A stretch of 64,000 nt of DNA from the NCBI RefSeq assembly GCF_022179305.1, contig NZ_BPQP01000013.1, forward strand, positions 1 to 64,000, in the 5' to 3' direction. This DNA comes from Methylobacterium iners. GTDB lineage: Bacteria > Pseudomonadota > Alphaproteobacteria > Rhizobiales > Beijerinckiaceae. Below the pieces are notes generated by a model. That model saw only the letters and a list, made by a program, of their open reading frames with translations, was not told where the DNA came from and searched no databases. Below, piece by piece: positions 8,255-15,528 of this stretch (within the stretch, counting starts at the first letter, position 1; the number at the start of each line of letters is the position of its first letter). Made by a program: the position numbers and the translations under genes.

Positions 8255-9340
8255 ATGACCGTAGACAAGCGCGTCCTCCTCTCGCTCGTCGTGCCGGTCT
8301 ATAACGAGGCCGTCTCCATCGAGCCCTTCCTGGCGCGCGCGCTGCCCGCGCTGGATCAAGCCTGCCGTCAGGTCGGCCCGGGCGCCGGGTTCGAGATCCT
8401 CTTTGTCGATGATGGCAGCAGCGATGCGACGCCGGCGGTTCTGCTCGCCGCCCGGGAGCGCGTGCCGCAGATTGAGATCGTGGGTCTTTCGCGAAACTTC
8501 GGCAAGGAAGCAGCCCTCGCCGCGGGCCTGCGTCACGCTGCCGGCCGGGCCGTCATTCCGATCGACATCGACCTCCAGGACCCGCCGGAAGTCATTCCGG
8601 AAATGGTCGCGAAGTGGTTCGCCGGCGCCGTCATCGTCAACGGCGTGCGCTGCGACCGGACCTCGGACAGCTTCGTGAAGAAGCTGACCGCGCGCTCCTT
8701 CTACGGCATCTACAACCTGATGGCGGACCGGCGGATCTCGGCCGAGATCGGCGACTTCCGGCTTCTCGACCGCAAGGTCGTCGACATCCTGAATCAGCTG
8801 CCCGAGCGCTCGCGCTTCACGAAGGGGCTGTTCCCCTGGCTGGGCTTTGCGCAGGACGAGGTCCGCTTCGTGCGACAGCCCCGCGCGGCCGGCACCAGCA
8901 AGTGGCGCTACTGGCGCTTGTGGAATCTGGCGCTCGACGGGCTTACCGGATCGACCACGGCGCCCCTGCGGGTCTGGACCTATATCGGCTTCACGGTCGC
9001 GAGCCTCGCCTTCCTGTTCGGACTGGCGCTCGTCGCCGTGACCCTGGTCTCGGGCAACCCGACACCCGGCTATCCCTCGCTCATGGCGACGATCCTCTTC
9101 CTCGGTGGGCTCAACCTGCTCTCGCTCGGGATCATGGGCGAGTATGTGGGCCGGATCGCCGCCGAGGTGCGGGGGCGGCCTCTCTACGTCATCGATCGGG
9201 TTACGGGAGCGCCGGAACCGGACACGGAGCAAGGCGATCCATGGAACAGGCGGTCTTCGCACGCATGGCCTCCAACGAGGCCGAGCATTGGTGGTTCTCG
9301 GGCCGCCGCGCCGTCGTCGCGGCACTCGTCGGCCGCCTGA
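8255..9340 (+). CDS. GT2-family polyprenyl-phosphate glycosyltransferase (GtrB/DPM-like)
   Basis: A 361-residue family 2 glycosyltransferase. The nucleotide-sugar site DDGSSD and the DIDLQDPPE acidic motif lie in the N-terminal domain. Two hydrophobic segments at the C-terminal end (about residues 247-272 and 282-305) are typical of GtrB/ArnC enzymes that load a sugar onto undecaprenyl phosphate at the cytoplasmic face. The conserved fold ends at about residue 320 (YVIDRV). The last 35 or so residues are Ser/Ala/Pro-rich and are encoded inside the next gene in another frame. The sugar and the glycan served are unknown. Confidence 0.85.
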   Translation: MTVDKRVLLSLVVPVYNEAVSIEPFLARALPALDQACRQVGPGAGFEILFVDDGSSDATPAVLLAARERVPQIEIVGLSRNFGKEAALAAGLRHAAGRAVIPIDIDLQDPPEVIPEMVAKWFAGAVIVNGVRCDRTSDSFVKKLTARSFYGIYNLMADRRISAEIGDFRLLDRKVVDILNQLPERSRFTKGLFPWLGFAQDEVRFVRQPRAAGTSKWRYWRLWNLALDGLTGSTTAPLRVWTYIGFTVASLAFLFGLALVAVTLVSGNPTPGYPSLMATILFLGGLNLLSLGIMGEYVGRIAAEVRGRPLYVIDRVTGAPEPDTEQGDPWNRRSSHAWPPTRPSIGGSRAAAPSSRHSSAA

Positions 9341-9972
9341 TCGCGCCGCGTCCGGGATCGCGGATCCTCGAGGTCGGCTGCGGCAGCGGCGGCAATCTCG
9401 ACCTCCTGGCCGGTTTCGGGCGTGTCGATGCGATCGAGCAGGACGCGACCGCGCGTGCGACGGCACGAGCCCGCTCCGGCCTCGCCGTCCGAGCCGGTGC
9501 GCTGCCCGACGACCTTCCTGTTTCCGACGGAGCTTACGATGTCGTGGCGCTCCTCGACGTTCTCGAGCATGTCGAGGAGGACCGCGCCTCGCTCCAGGCG
9601 CTCGGCGCCAAGCTGAGTGCGAGCGGACGCCTGCTGATCACGGTGCCGGCGATGCCCTGGCTGTGGTCGGCCCACGACGAGGTCCATCATCACAAGCGGC
9701 GCTACACCCGCGCCAGCCTCGAAGCGGTCGTGATGGCCGCGGGTCTTAAGGTCGAGCGGGTCGGCTATTTCAACGGCCTCCTGTTTCCGCTGGCGGTGGC
9801 TTCGCGGGCCTGGAAGGCCCTGACCGGTGATCGCTCGGGCGACGACGAGATGCCGCCGGCACCGCTCAACGGCGCCCTGCTCCGAATTTTTGCGAGCGAG
9901 CGCCACTTCGTCGGACGAATCCCCCTGCCCTTCGGCCTATCCGTCTTCGCGATCGCACGCCGGCCGGACTGA
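9241..9972 (+). CDS. Class I SAM-dependent methyltransferase
   Basis: A 243-residue methyltransferase. The SAM-binding motif I is LEVGCGSGGN, and motif post-I ends in an acidic residue (DAIEQD). The later VALLDVLEHVEED segment is typical of the UbiG/Methyltransf_11 type. The N-terminal EAEHWWFSGRR is also typical of methyltransferases found beside polyprenyl-phosphate glycosyltransferases. It overlaps the glycosyltransferase reading frame by 100 bases, so the two are probably translationally coupled. It may methylate the lipid-linked sugar or a glycan made by its neighbour; this is inference. Confidence 0.8.
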   Translation: MEQAVFARMASNEAEHWWFSGRRAVVAALVGRLIAPRPGSRILEVGCGSGGNLDLLAGFGRVDAIEQDATARATARARSGLAVRAGALPDDLPVSDGAYDVVALLDVLEHVEEDRASLQALGAKLSASGRLLITVPAMPWLWSAHDEVHHHKRRYTRASLEAVVMAAGLKVERVGYFNGLLFPLAVASRAWKALTGDRSGDDEMPPAPLNGALLRIFASERHFVGRIPLPFGLSVFAIARRPD

Positions 9973-10056
9973 GCAGCGCCCGACCTCCTGGATCGACGAC
10001 GGCAGGCAAGCTGGCCTAAGAGGCGGCTCTACGCGGCGCCACGGGAGGCCGGACGG

Positions 10057-10905
10057 ATGAACATCCTCTCCATCCAATCGCACGTGGCCTACGGCCATGT
10101 CGGCAATGCCTCCGCGGTCTTCCCAATGCAGCGCCTCGGGGTGGAGGTCTGGGCCGTGCACACGGTTCAGTTCTCCAACCACACGGGCTACGGCGCCTGG
10201 CGCGGGCGGGTCTTCGACGGACCGGCGATCGAGGAACTCGTGGCGGGTATCGCGGAGCGCGGCGTTCTCGGCACCTGCAACGGCGTGCTCTCCGGCTACA
10301 TGGGCTCGGCCGATATCGGCACCGCCATCCTGCGCGCCGTCGCCCAGGTGCGCTCGGCCAACCCCGCCGCGCTCTATTGCTGCGATCCCGTCATGGGCGA
10401 CACCGATCGCGGCATCTACGTGCGCCCCGGCATTCCGGAGTTCTTCCGCGAGCAGGCGGTACCCGCGGCCGACATCGTGACGCCGAACCAGTTCGAGTTG
10501 AACCACATCTCCGGCCTGCCGAGCGGCACGCTGGAGGAGGCCAAGCGTGCGGTCGCCGCCTTGCAGGCGCTGGGGCCGCGCGTCGTCCTTGTCACTTCGC
10601 TCATCACTGACGCGACGCCGACGGGTTCGATCGACCTCCTGGCCGCCGAGGGCGGCGGCTTCTGGCTGCTGCGCACGCCCAGGCTCGACCTCGGCGTCAA
10701 TGGCGCGGGCGATGCCATCGCGGCCCTCTTCCTCGTCCACTACGCCCGCACGGGCTCGGCCGCGCTCGCGCTCGGCATGGCGGGGGCCTCGGTCTACGGC
10801 CTCCTGCGCCGAACGGCGGAGGCGGGCTCGCGTGAGATCCTGACGGTCGCCGCGCAGGACGAGTTCGTGAGCCCGAGCGAGACCTTTCCGGTCCTTCCGG
10901 TCTAA
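10057..10905 (+). CDS. pdxY: Pyridoxal kinase
   Basis: A 282-residue ribokinase-fold kinase that phosphorylates pyridoxal to pyridoxal 5'-phosphate in vitamin B6 salvage. The N-terminus (MNILSIQSHVAYGHVGN) and the substrate loop FSNHTGYG are characteristic of PdxY/PdxK. The anion-hole and catalytic motif GVNGAGDA carries the catalytic Asp. Length is normal for the family. PhzF follows within about 35 bases on the same strand, suggesting cotranscription. Confidence 0.92.
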   Translation: MNILSIQSHVAYGHVGNASAVFPMQRLGVEVWAVHTVQFSNHTGYGAWRGRVFDGPAIEELVAGIAERGVLGTCNGVLSGYMGSADIGTAILRAVAQVRSANPAALYCCDPVMGDTDRGIYVRPGIPEFFREQAVPAADIVTPNQFELNHISGLPSGTLEEAKRAVAALQALGPRVVLVTSLITDATPTGSIDLLAAEGGGFWLLRTPRLDLGVNGAGDAIAALFLVHYARTGSAALALGMAGASVYGLLRRTAEAGSREILTVAAQDEFVSPSETFPVLPV

Positions 10906-10938
10906 GGTCCGATGTCGCCCCGCAGCCCGGATCGCATC

Positions 10939-11835
10939 ATGGCCCGCCGCTTCGCCACCCTGGACGTCTTCACCGACACGCCGCTCGCCGGCAATCCGCT
11001 GGCGGTCGTGCTCGACGCGGAGGGTCTCGACGACGGAGCGATGCAGGCCATTGCCCGGGAGTTCAACCTCTCGGAGACGGTGTTCGTGCTGCCGCCCCGC
11101 GATCCCCGCCATCGCGCGGCCCTGCGCATCTTCACCCCCAACCGCGAGCTTCCCTTCGCGGGCCATCCGACGGTGGGCACGGCGGTGCTGCTGGCCTTGG
11201 AGGATCGGGTGTCCGGTCCCGCCGACGCCGTGGTCTTCGGCCTCGAGGAGCTCGCCGGAACCGTGCCCTGCGCGGTCGAGACGGGCGAGGGTCGCGGGCG
11301 GGCCCGGTTCAAGGCCCCAATCCTCCCGGAATATGGCGGCGAGGGGCCGGAGCCCGATGCGCTGGCTGCCGCGCTCGGGCTGGAGCCCGGCGAGATCGGC
11401 TTCTCGGGCCATGAGCCAAGCCGCCACGCCGCCGGCCCGGCCTTCACCTTCGTGCCCATCGCCTCGCGAGGGGCGCTCGACGCGGCACGGCCCGACAGCG
11501 CCGGCTTCGCGGCGCTCGGCGATGAATCCGCCCTCTACCTCTACGCGGCCGATCCGGAGGGGCTCGGCCACCGCTACCAGACCCGGATGTTCGCGCCCCA
11601 TCTCGGCATCGTCGAGGACCCGGCCACCGGCTCGGCCGCAGCGGCCTTCGCGGGTGTCATGATGCAGTTCGCGCCCCTCGGCGACGGTACGCACGACGTG
11701 GCGATCCGCCAGGGCGTCGCCATGGGCCGCCCCAGCGAGATCGCGCTACAGCTCACCATTGCGTCGGGCGCCCTGCAATCCGTCGAGATCGGCGGCAGCG
11801 CCATGGTGGTGAGCCGGGGCACGCTGCTTGTCTGA
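10939..11835 (+). CDS. PhzF-family isomerase/epimerase-like protein
   Basis: A 298-residue protein of the PhzF fold (diaminopimelate-epimerase-like). The family catalytic glutamate is Glu46 in FNLSETVFV, and the second-domain signature PATGSAAAAF is present. PhzF itself isomerises a phenazine precursor, but most genomic PhzF proteins lie outside phenazine loci, as here, and have unknown substrates. An upstream ATG at 10912 would add nine residues; the start at 10939 is preferred because MARRFATLDVF begins the conserved first strand. Its end overlaps the Nudix gene start. Confidence 0.85.
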   Translation: MARRFATLDVFTDTPLAGNPLAVVLDAEGLDDGAMQAIAREFNLSETVFVLPPRDPRHRAALRIFTPNRELPFAGHPTVGTAVLLALEDRVSGPADAVVFGLEELAGTVPCAVETGEGRGRARFKAPILPEYGGEGPEPDALAAALGLEPGEIGFSGHEPSRHAAGPAFTFVPIASRGALDAARPDSAGFAALGDESALYLYAADPEGLGHRYQTRMFAPHLGIVEDPATGSAAAAFAGVMMQFAPLGDGTHDVAIRQGVAMGRPSEIALQLTIASGALQSVEIGGSAMVVSRGTLLV

Positions 11836-12553
11836 GGCGGCGGGGTTTCGCCTCGAGCGGCTGAGAGGGCTGCGGGCCAGCCTCGTTCCCCACGATTGGG
11901 CCTGGGCAGCCGACAATGCCGACGCCATCGCCGACAACTGGGAGCGGCGCCGCGCCGCCCGGCCGAGCCTGTTCGACGGGCGTGTGCTGCTCGCGAGCGC
12001 CTGGCGGATCGCGGAAGGGATCTGCGAAGTCGCCTTCTTCGAGACGGGCTTCGCCCGCTTTCTCGCCCATCGCGACGCCGGGTTCCCGGACCGCTCCGTG
12101 GCCAACGCCTTCGCCGCGATCGTGCCCTGTGGTGCCGACGGAGCGGCGATCCTGGGCCGGATGGGCATCCACACCGCCAATGCCGGCCAAGTCTACTTTC
12201 CCTGCGGCACGCCTGATCCCTCGGATATCCGCGGTGAGGCCGAGGTCGACCTCGCCGGCAGCGCGGCGCGGGAGTTCCGCGAGGAGACGGGGGTCGAGCT
12301 CCCCGCTGAGGCGCCCGAGGCGTGGCTCCTCCTGGAGGGCGGCGGTCAGCTCGCCTTCCTGCGCCCGGTGCGCTTCCCCGAGGACGCAGCCAGCCTGGCC
12401 ACGCGGATGGAAGCTTACCGCCGGACGGAAGCCTCGCCGGAGCTCGACAGTTTCGTGATCGCGCGGGGGGCCGAGGATTTAGGGAGCGAGCGGATGCCGG
12501 GCTTCATCGAAGCCTATTTCCGGCTCGCCCACGCAGCAGACGCAGTAGATTGA
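11828..12553 (+). CDS. Nudix-hydrolase-like protein
   Basis: A 241-residue protein with a Nudix domain in its second half. The core REFREETGV of the Nudix box is intact, but the first glutamate expected seven residues upstream is replaced by valine, so the box is slightly degenerate. The N-terminal 100 residues form an extension of the kind seen in uncharacterised alphaproteobacterial Nudix proteins. The likely start is a TTG at 11828, which overlaps the last eight bases of the PhzF gene. The nucleoside-diphosphate substrate cannot be predicted. Confidence 0.75.
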   Translation: MSEAAGFRLERLRGLRASLVPHDWAWAADNADAIADNWERRRAARPSLFDGRVLLASAWRIAEGICEVAFFETGFARFLAHRDAGFPDRSVANAFAAIVPCGADGAAILGRMGIHTANAGQVYFPCGTPDPSDIRGEAEVDLAGSAAREFREETGVELPAEAPEAWLLLEGGGQLAFLRPVRFPEDAASLATRMEAYRRTEASPELDSFVIARGAEDLGSERMPGFIEAYFRLAHAADAVD

Positions 12554-12627
12554 TGAGGTTTGCTTCTTTTCCCGAGCTCGCCTGCGGCGCCCCGAAGTAA
12601 GCCACCATATTGGATGCGTGGACCGGA

Positions 12628-14076
12628 TCAAAACCGGCCGGGCACGGGTCGGGTCGCGGAGCCGGTGAAATGCGAGGTGGCGAGGTCGTCGCCCGGGCTG
12701 CGAGCCGAGAACCGGCTCGCGACGCGTGCGACCGGCTCTGCTACAAGGCCCGCCGGCGCCTCCTCGCTCTTGGCACGGGAGATGCGGACCGGCGCGGAGG
12801 CGGTCGATGAGCCTGATTGCACCGTTGCCGAGACGAACAGCGCCCGAAGCTGCGCCCTTGGATCGGACTCGGCCGGCGCGAGCCGGGCGGCCGGCATGGG
12901 GTTGGAGGCGACGTTCGCCATTCCGGAGCCGCCGAGGCTCGCGACCTGGACGGCCGGACGGGGCGGCGGCAGCGGCATGTTGAGGGCGGCGACCACGGCG
13001 GCGAACTCAGCCGGACGGCGGGGCGGCAGCGGCATCTCCGCGGTCTCGGCCGGCAGGCTCGGCGCCGCGGCCGGCGTGGCGGTCAGCAGGCTCTGAGCAT
13101 CGCGCCCGTCACGGCGCGGATCGCCGGTCGAGGGAGCGGCGTAGGCCAGGGCCGCGCGGGCGCCCGTGGCGTCCTCCGGATCCGCGCTGGCGACGACCAC
13201 CGCCGGCTTGGACCGCGCCTTCGCCGGCGCGGGCGCCGGGGCCTCGTTCGAACCGCCGCCGAACAATCCGGCGAAGAAGCCCCTGATGCTCGGGCCGTCC
13301 TCTTCGTCGCCCCCCGCGTACTGGGTCTGGCCGGTGACGGTGCCGCCGCGGGCCAGGATCTCGGCCCGCGCCTGCTCGTAGCCCGGCAGCGGCCGGTTGT
13401 CGGAGGGCAGGTGCACGGTCTTGCCATCGGGGAAGAGCCGGGCGAGCTGGTCGTGGGTCATGCGCGGCCAGGACCGCACCGAGCCGACGTCGAGATGCAC
13501 GAAGGGCGAGCCGGAGCGCGGATACCAGCCGACGCCGCCGCGCTGCATCCGCATGCCGATGCTGCGGATCTGATCGACCGAGACGTCGGGAATGTAGAAG
13601 TCCATGGCCTTGCCGGCCATGTGCTGGCTGAACTCGGCGACCCCGCGCGAGCGGCGGCGCAGCATCGAGTTGGTGCCGGGCGAGCGGTAGGCCGAGACCA
13701 CGTGGATCGGCTCCGAGGCGCCCGACGAGCGGTAGGCCTCCCACACGGTGTCGAACAGGCGCGGATCCATCTTGGTCGGCTCGTCGGCCCGCCAGTCGCG
13801 CAGGAGCCAGTTGAGCTGCTCCAGGGCCGCGCGGTCGTAGCGACCGTCACGCTTGAACGTGATCGTGGCGCTCTCCTTGGTGTGGGTGTGGATGATCGAG
13901 AGCGTGCGGGTATCGCCGTTGGCGACGGCGTCCTGGGTCCCGCTGGTGCCCGCGAACAGGGCGAGGGCAAGGCCGGAGGCAAGCGCGAGGAGTCGGGAGC
14001 GGTGACTCGCGCCGCGGGCGGAGTTTTCGGCCGGTCCCGGCCCGTCTCGCAGCAGCGCTCGCACGATGGTCCCCAC
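12628..14076 (-). CDS. DUF882/YcbK-family M15-like peptidase with Pro-rich tail
   Basis: A 482-residue exported protein. An N-terminal hydrophobic segment (about residues 28-45) precedes a DUF882 domain with the zinc-peptidase pattern SQHMAGKAMDF and, further on, FVHLDVG. These supply the His/Asp/His ligands expected of M15-type murein peptidases such as MepK. The second half is low in complexity and rich in Ala and Pro, with PLPPRRP-like repeats, and may span or bind the cell wall. It is probably a peptidoglycan crosslink hydrolase, inferred from the family. It is convergent with the Nudix gene. Confidence 0.85.
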   Translation of the reverse strand: MGTIVRALLRDGPGPAENSARGASHRSRLLALASGLALALFAGTSGTQDAVANGDTRTLSIIHTHTKESATITFKRDGRYDRAALEQLNWLLRDWRADEPTKMDPRLFDTVWEAYRSSGASEPIHVVSAYRSPGTNSMLRRRSRGVAEFSQHMAGKAMDFYIPDVSVDQIRSIGMRMQRGGVGWYPRSGSPFVHLDVGSVRSWPRMTHDQLARLFPDGKTVHLPSDNRPLPGYEQARAEILARGGTVTGQTQYAGGDEEDGPSIRGFFAGLFGGGSNEAPAPAPAKARSKPAVVVASADPEDATGARAALAYAAPSTGDPRRDGRDAQSLLTATPAAAPSLPAETAEMPLPPRRPAEFAAVVAALNMPLPPPRPAVQVASLGGSGMANVASNPMPAARLAPAESDPRAQLRALFVSATVQSGSSTASAPVRISRAKSEEAPAGLVAEPVARVASRFSARSPGDDLATSHFTGSATRPVPGRF

Positions 14077-14343
14077 CCTCTGCCAGACCGCGCTCGGCGC
14101 GGTGGTATGGTGAACGCAAGGTTGCCGAAAACCGTAAACGTGCGGTTATCGGGTCCTTCGCCGGCGCACCCGTTCTCAGACGGCTAAGTCTCAACCGTGG
14201 CGAAATCTTGCCGCGCAAGAGCGCCGGCGGAGGTCTGGGCGGATTGGCCGGAGCGAGCGTGGCCGTTGAACGCGGCCGTGGCCCCTTGCTTGCTCGGGCC
14301 GGATCACCCTCTATCGGCGGCCGCATTCCGAAGGCTTGTTCCC

Positions 14344-15516
14344 ATGCCCGTCCTCGACCGGATCGCAGCCCTCGGCGATGACATCGCCGCTTGGCGCCAC
14401 GATCTGCACGCCCATCCCGAGCTGCTCTACGAGGTCCACCGCACCGCGGATTTCGTCGCCGCCAAGCTGCGGGATTTCGGCTGCGACGAGGTCGTCACGG
14501 GAATCGGCCGGACAGGCGTCGTCGGCGTGATCCGCGGTCGGGCGCACGGCTCGAACCGCGCGATCGGATTGCGCGCCGACATGGATGCTCTGCCGATTCG
14601 GGAGCGGCGCCCCCTGCCCTACCGCTCGACCGTGGACGGTCGGATGCATGCCTGCGGGCACGACGGGCACACCGCGATGCTGCTCGGCGCCGCCAAGTAC
14701 CTCGCCGAGACCCGCAGCTTCGACGGTACCGCGATCATGATCTTCCAACCCGCCGAGGAAGGCGGCGGCGGCGGCGAGGCGATGGTCCGCGATGGGCTGA
14801 TGGAGCGGTTCGGGATCGAGGCGGTCTACGGCATGCACAACATTCCGGGGCTGCCCGTCGGCCGCTTCGCGATCCGGCCCGGCCCGATCATGGCCTCGAC
14901 GGACCGCTTCACGATCACGATCGAGGGCAAGGGCGGCCATGCCGCGCAGCCGCAGCACGCGGTGGACAGCGTGCTCGTGGCAAGCCACGTCGTGGTCGCC
15001 CTGCAATCCATCGTGGCGCGCTCGGTGGACCCGCTGGAAAGCGCCGTGGTCTCGGTCTGCGCGCTCGAGGCCGGGGAGGCCTTCAACGTGCTCCCGCAGA
15101 CCGTGACGATGCGGGGCACGATGCGCGCGCTCTCGAAGGAGGTCCGCGCCCTGATTCAGGAGCGGATCGACGCCCTCGCGAGCAGCGTCGCGGCGGGCTT
15201 CGGCGCGTCCGCCACCGTCGCCTACGGCAGCGGCTACCCGGTCACGGAGAATCATCAGGCCGAGACGGCCTTCATGGCTGACGTGGCCGCCGGCATCGTC
15301 GGCGACGCGTCGGTCGATCGCGGGGTGGCGCCGATGATGGCGGCGGAGGATTTCTCCTACATGCTGGGCCATCGTCCGGGGGCCTACATCTTCCTCGGCA
15401 ACGGCGACTCGGCGGGTCTTCATCACCCCGACTACGATTTTTGCGACGAAGCTGCGCCCTACGGCGCCTCGCTCTGGGCCCGACTCATCGAGACGGCTCT
15501 TCCCCTGCCGGAGTGA
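14344..15516 (+). CDS. M20-family amidohydrolase (hippurate hydrolase-like)
   Basis: A 390-residue metallopeptidase of the M20D amidohydrolase group. Metal-site motifs are GLRADMDALP, HACGHDGHTAML and FQPAEEGGGGGEAM. The family removes acyl groups from N-acyl amino acids such as hippurate or indole-acetyl conjugates; the substrate here is unknown. The open frame extends upstream to 14197, but the conserved domain begins at once after the ATG at 14344 (VLDRIAALGDDIAAWRHDLH), so that start is used. The gene ends 12 bases before the convergent ABC transporter stop. Confidence 0.9.
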   Translation: MPVLDRIAALGDDIAAWRHDLHAHPELLYEVHRTADFVAAKLRDFGCDEVVTGIGRTGVVGVIRGRAHGSNRAIGLRADMDALPIRERRPLPYRSTVDGRMHACGHDGHTAMLLGAAKYLAETRSFDGTAIMIFQPAEEGGGGGEAMVRDGLMERFGIEAVYGMHNIPGLPVGRFAIRPGPIMASTDRFTITIEGKGGHAAQPQHAVDSVLVASHVVVALQSIVARSVDPLESAVVSVCALEAGEAFNVLPQTVTMRGTMRALSKEVRALIQERIDALASSVAAGFGASATVAYGSGYPVTENHQAETAFMADVAAGIVGDASVDRGVAPMMAAEDFSYMLGHRPGAYIFLGNGDSAGLHHPDYDFCDEAAPYGASLWARLIETALPLPE

Positions 15517-15528
15517 CCGAAGCGCGGA

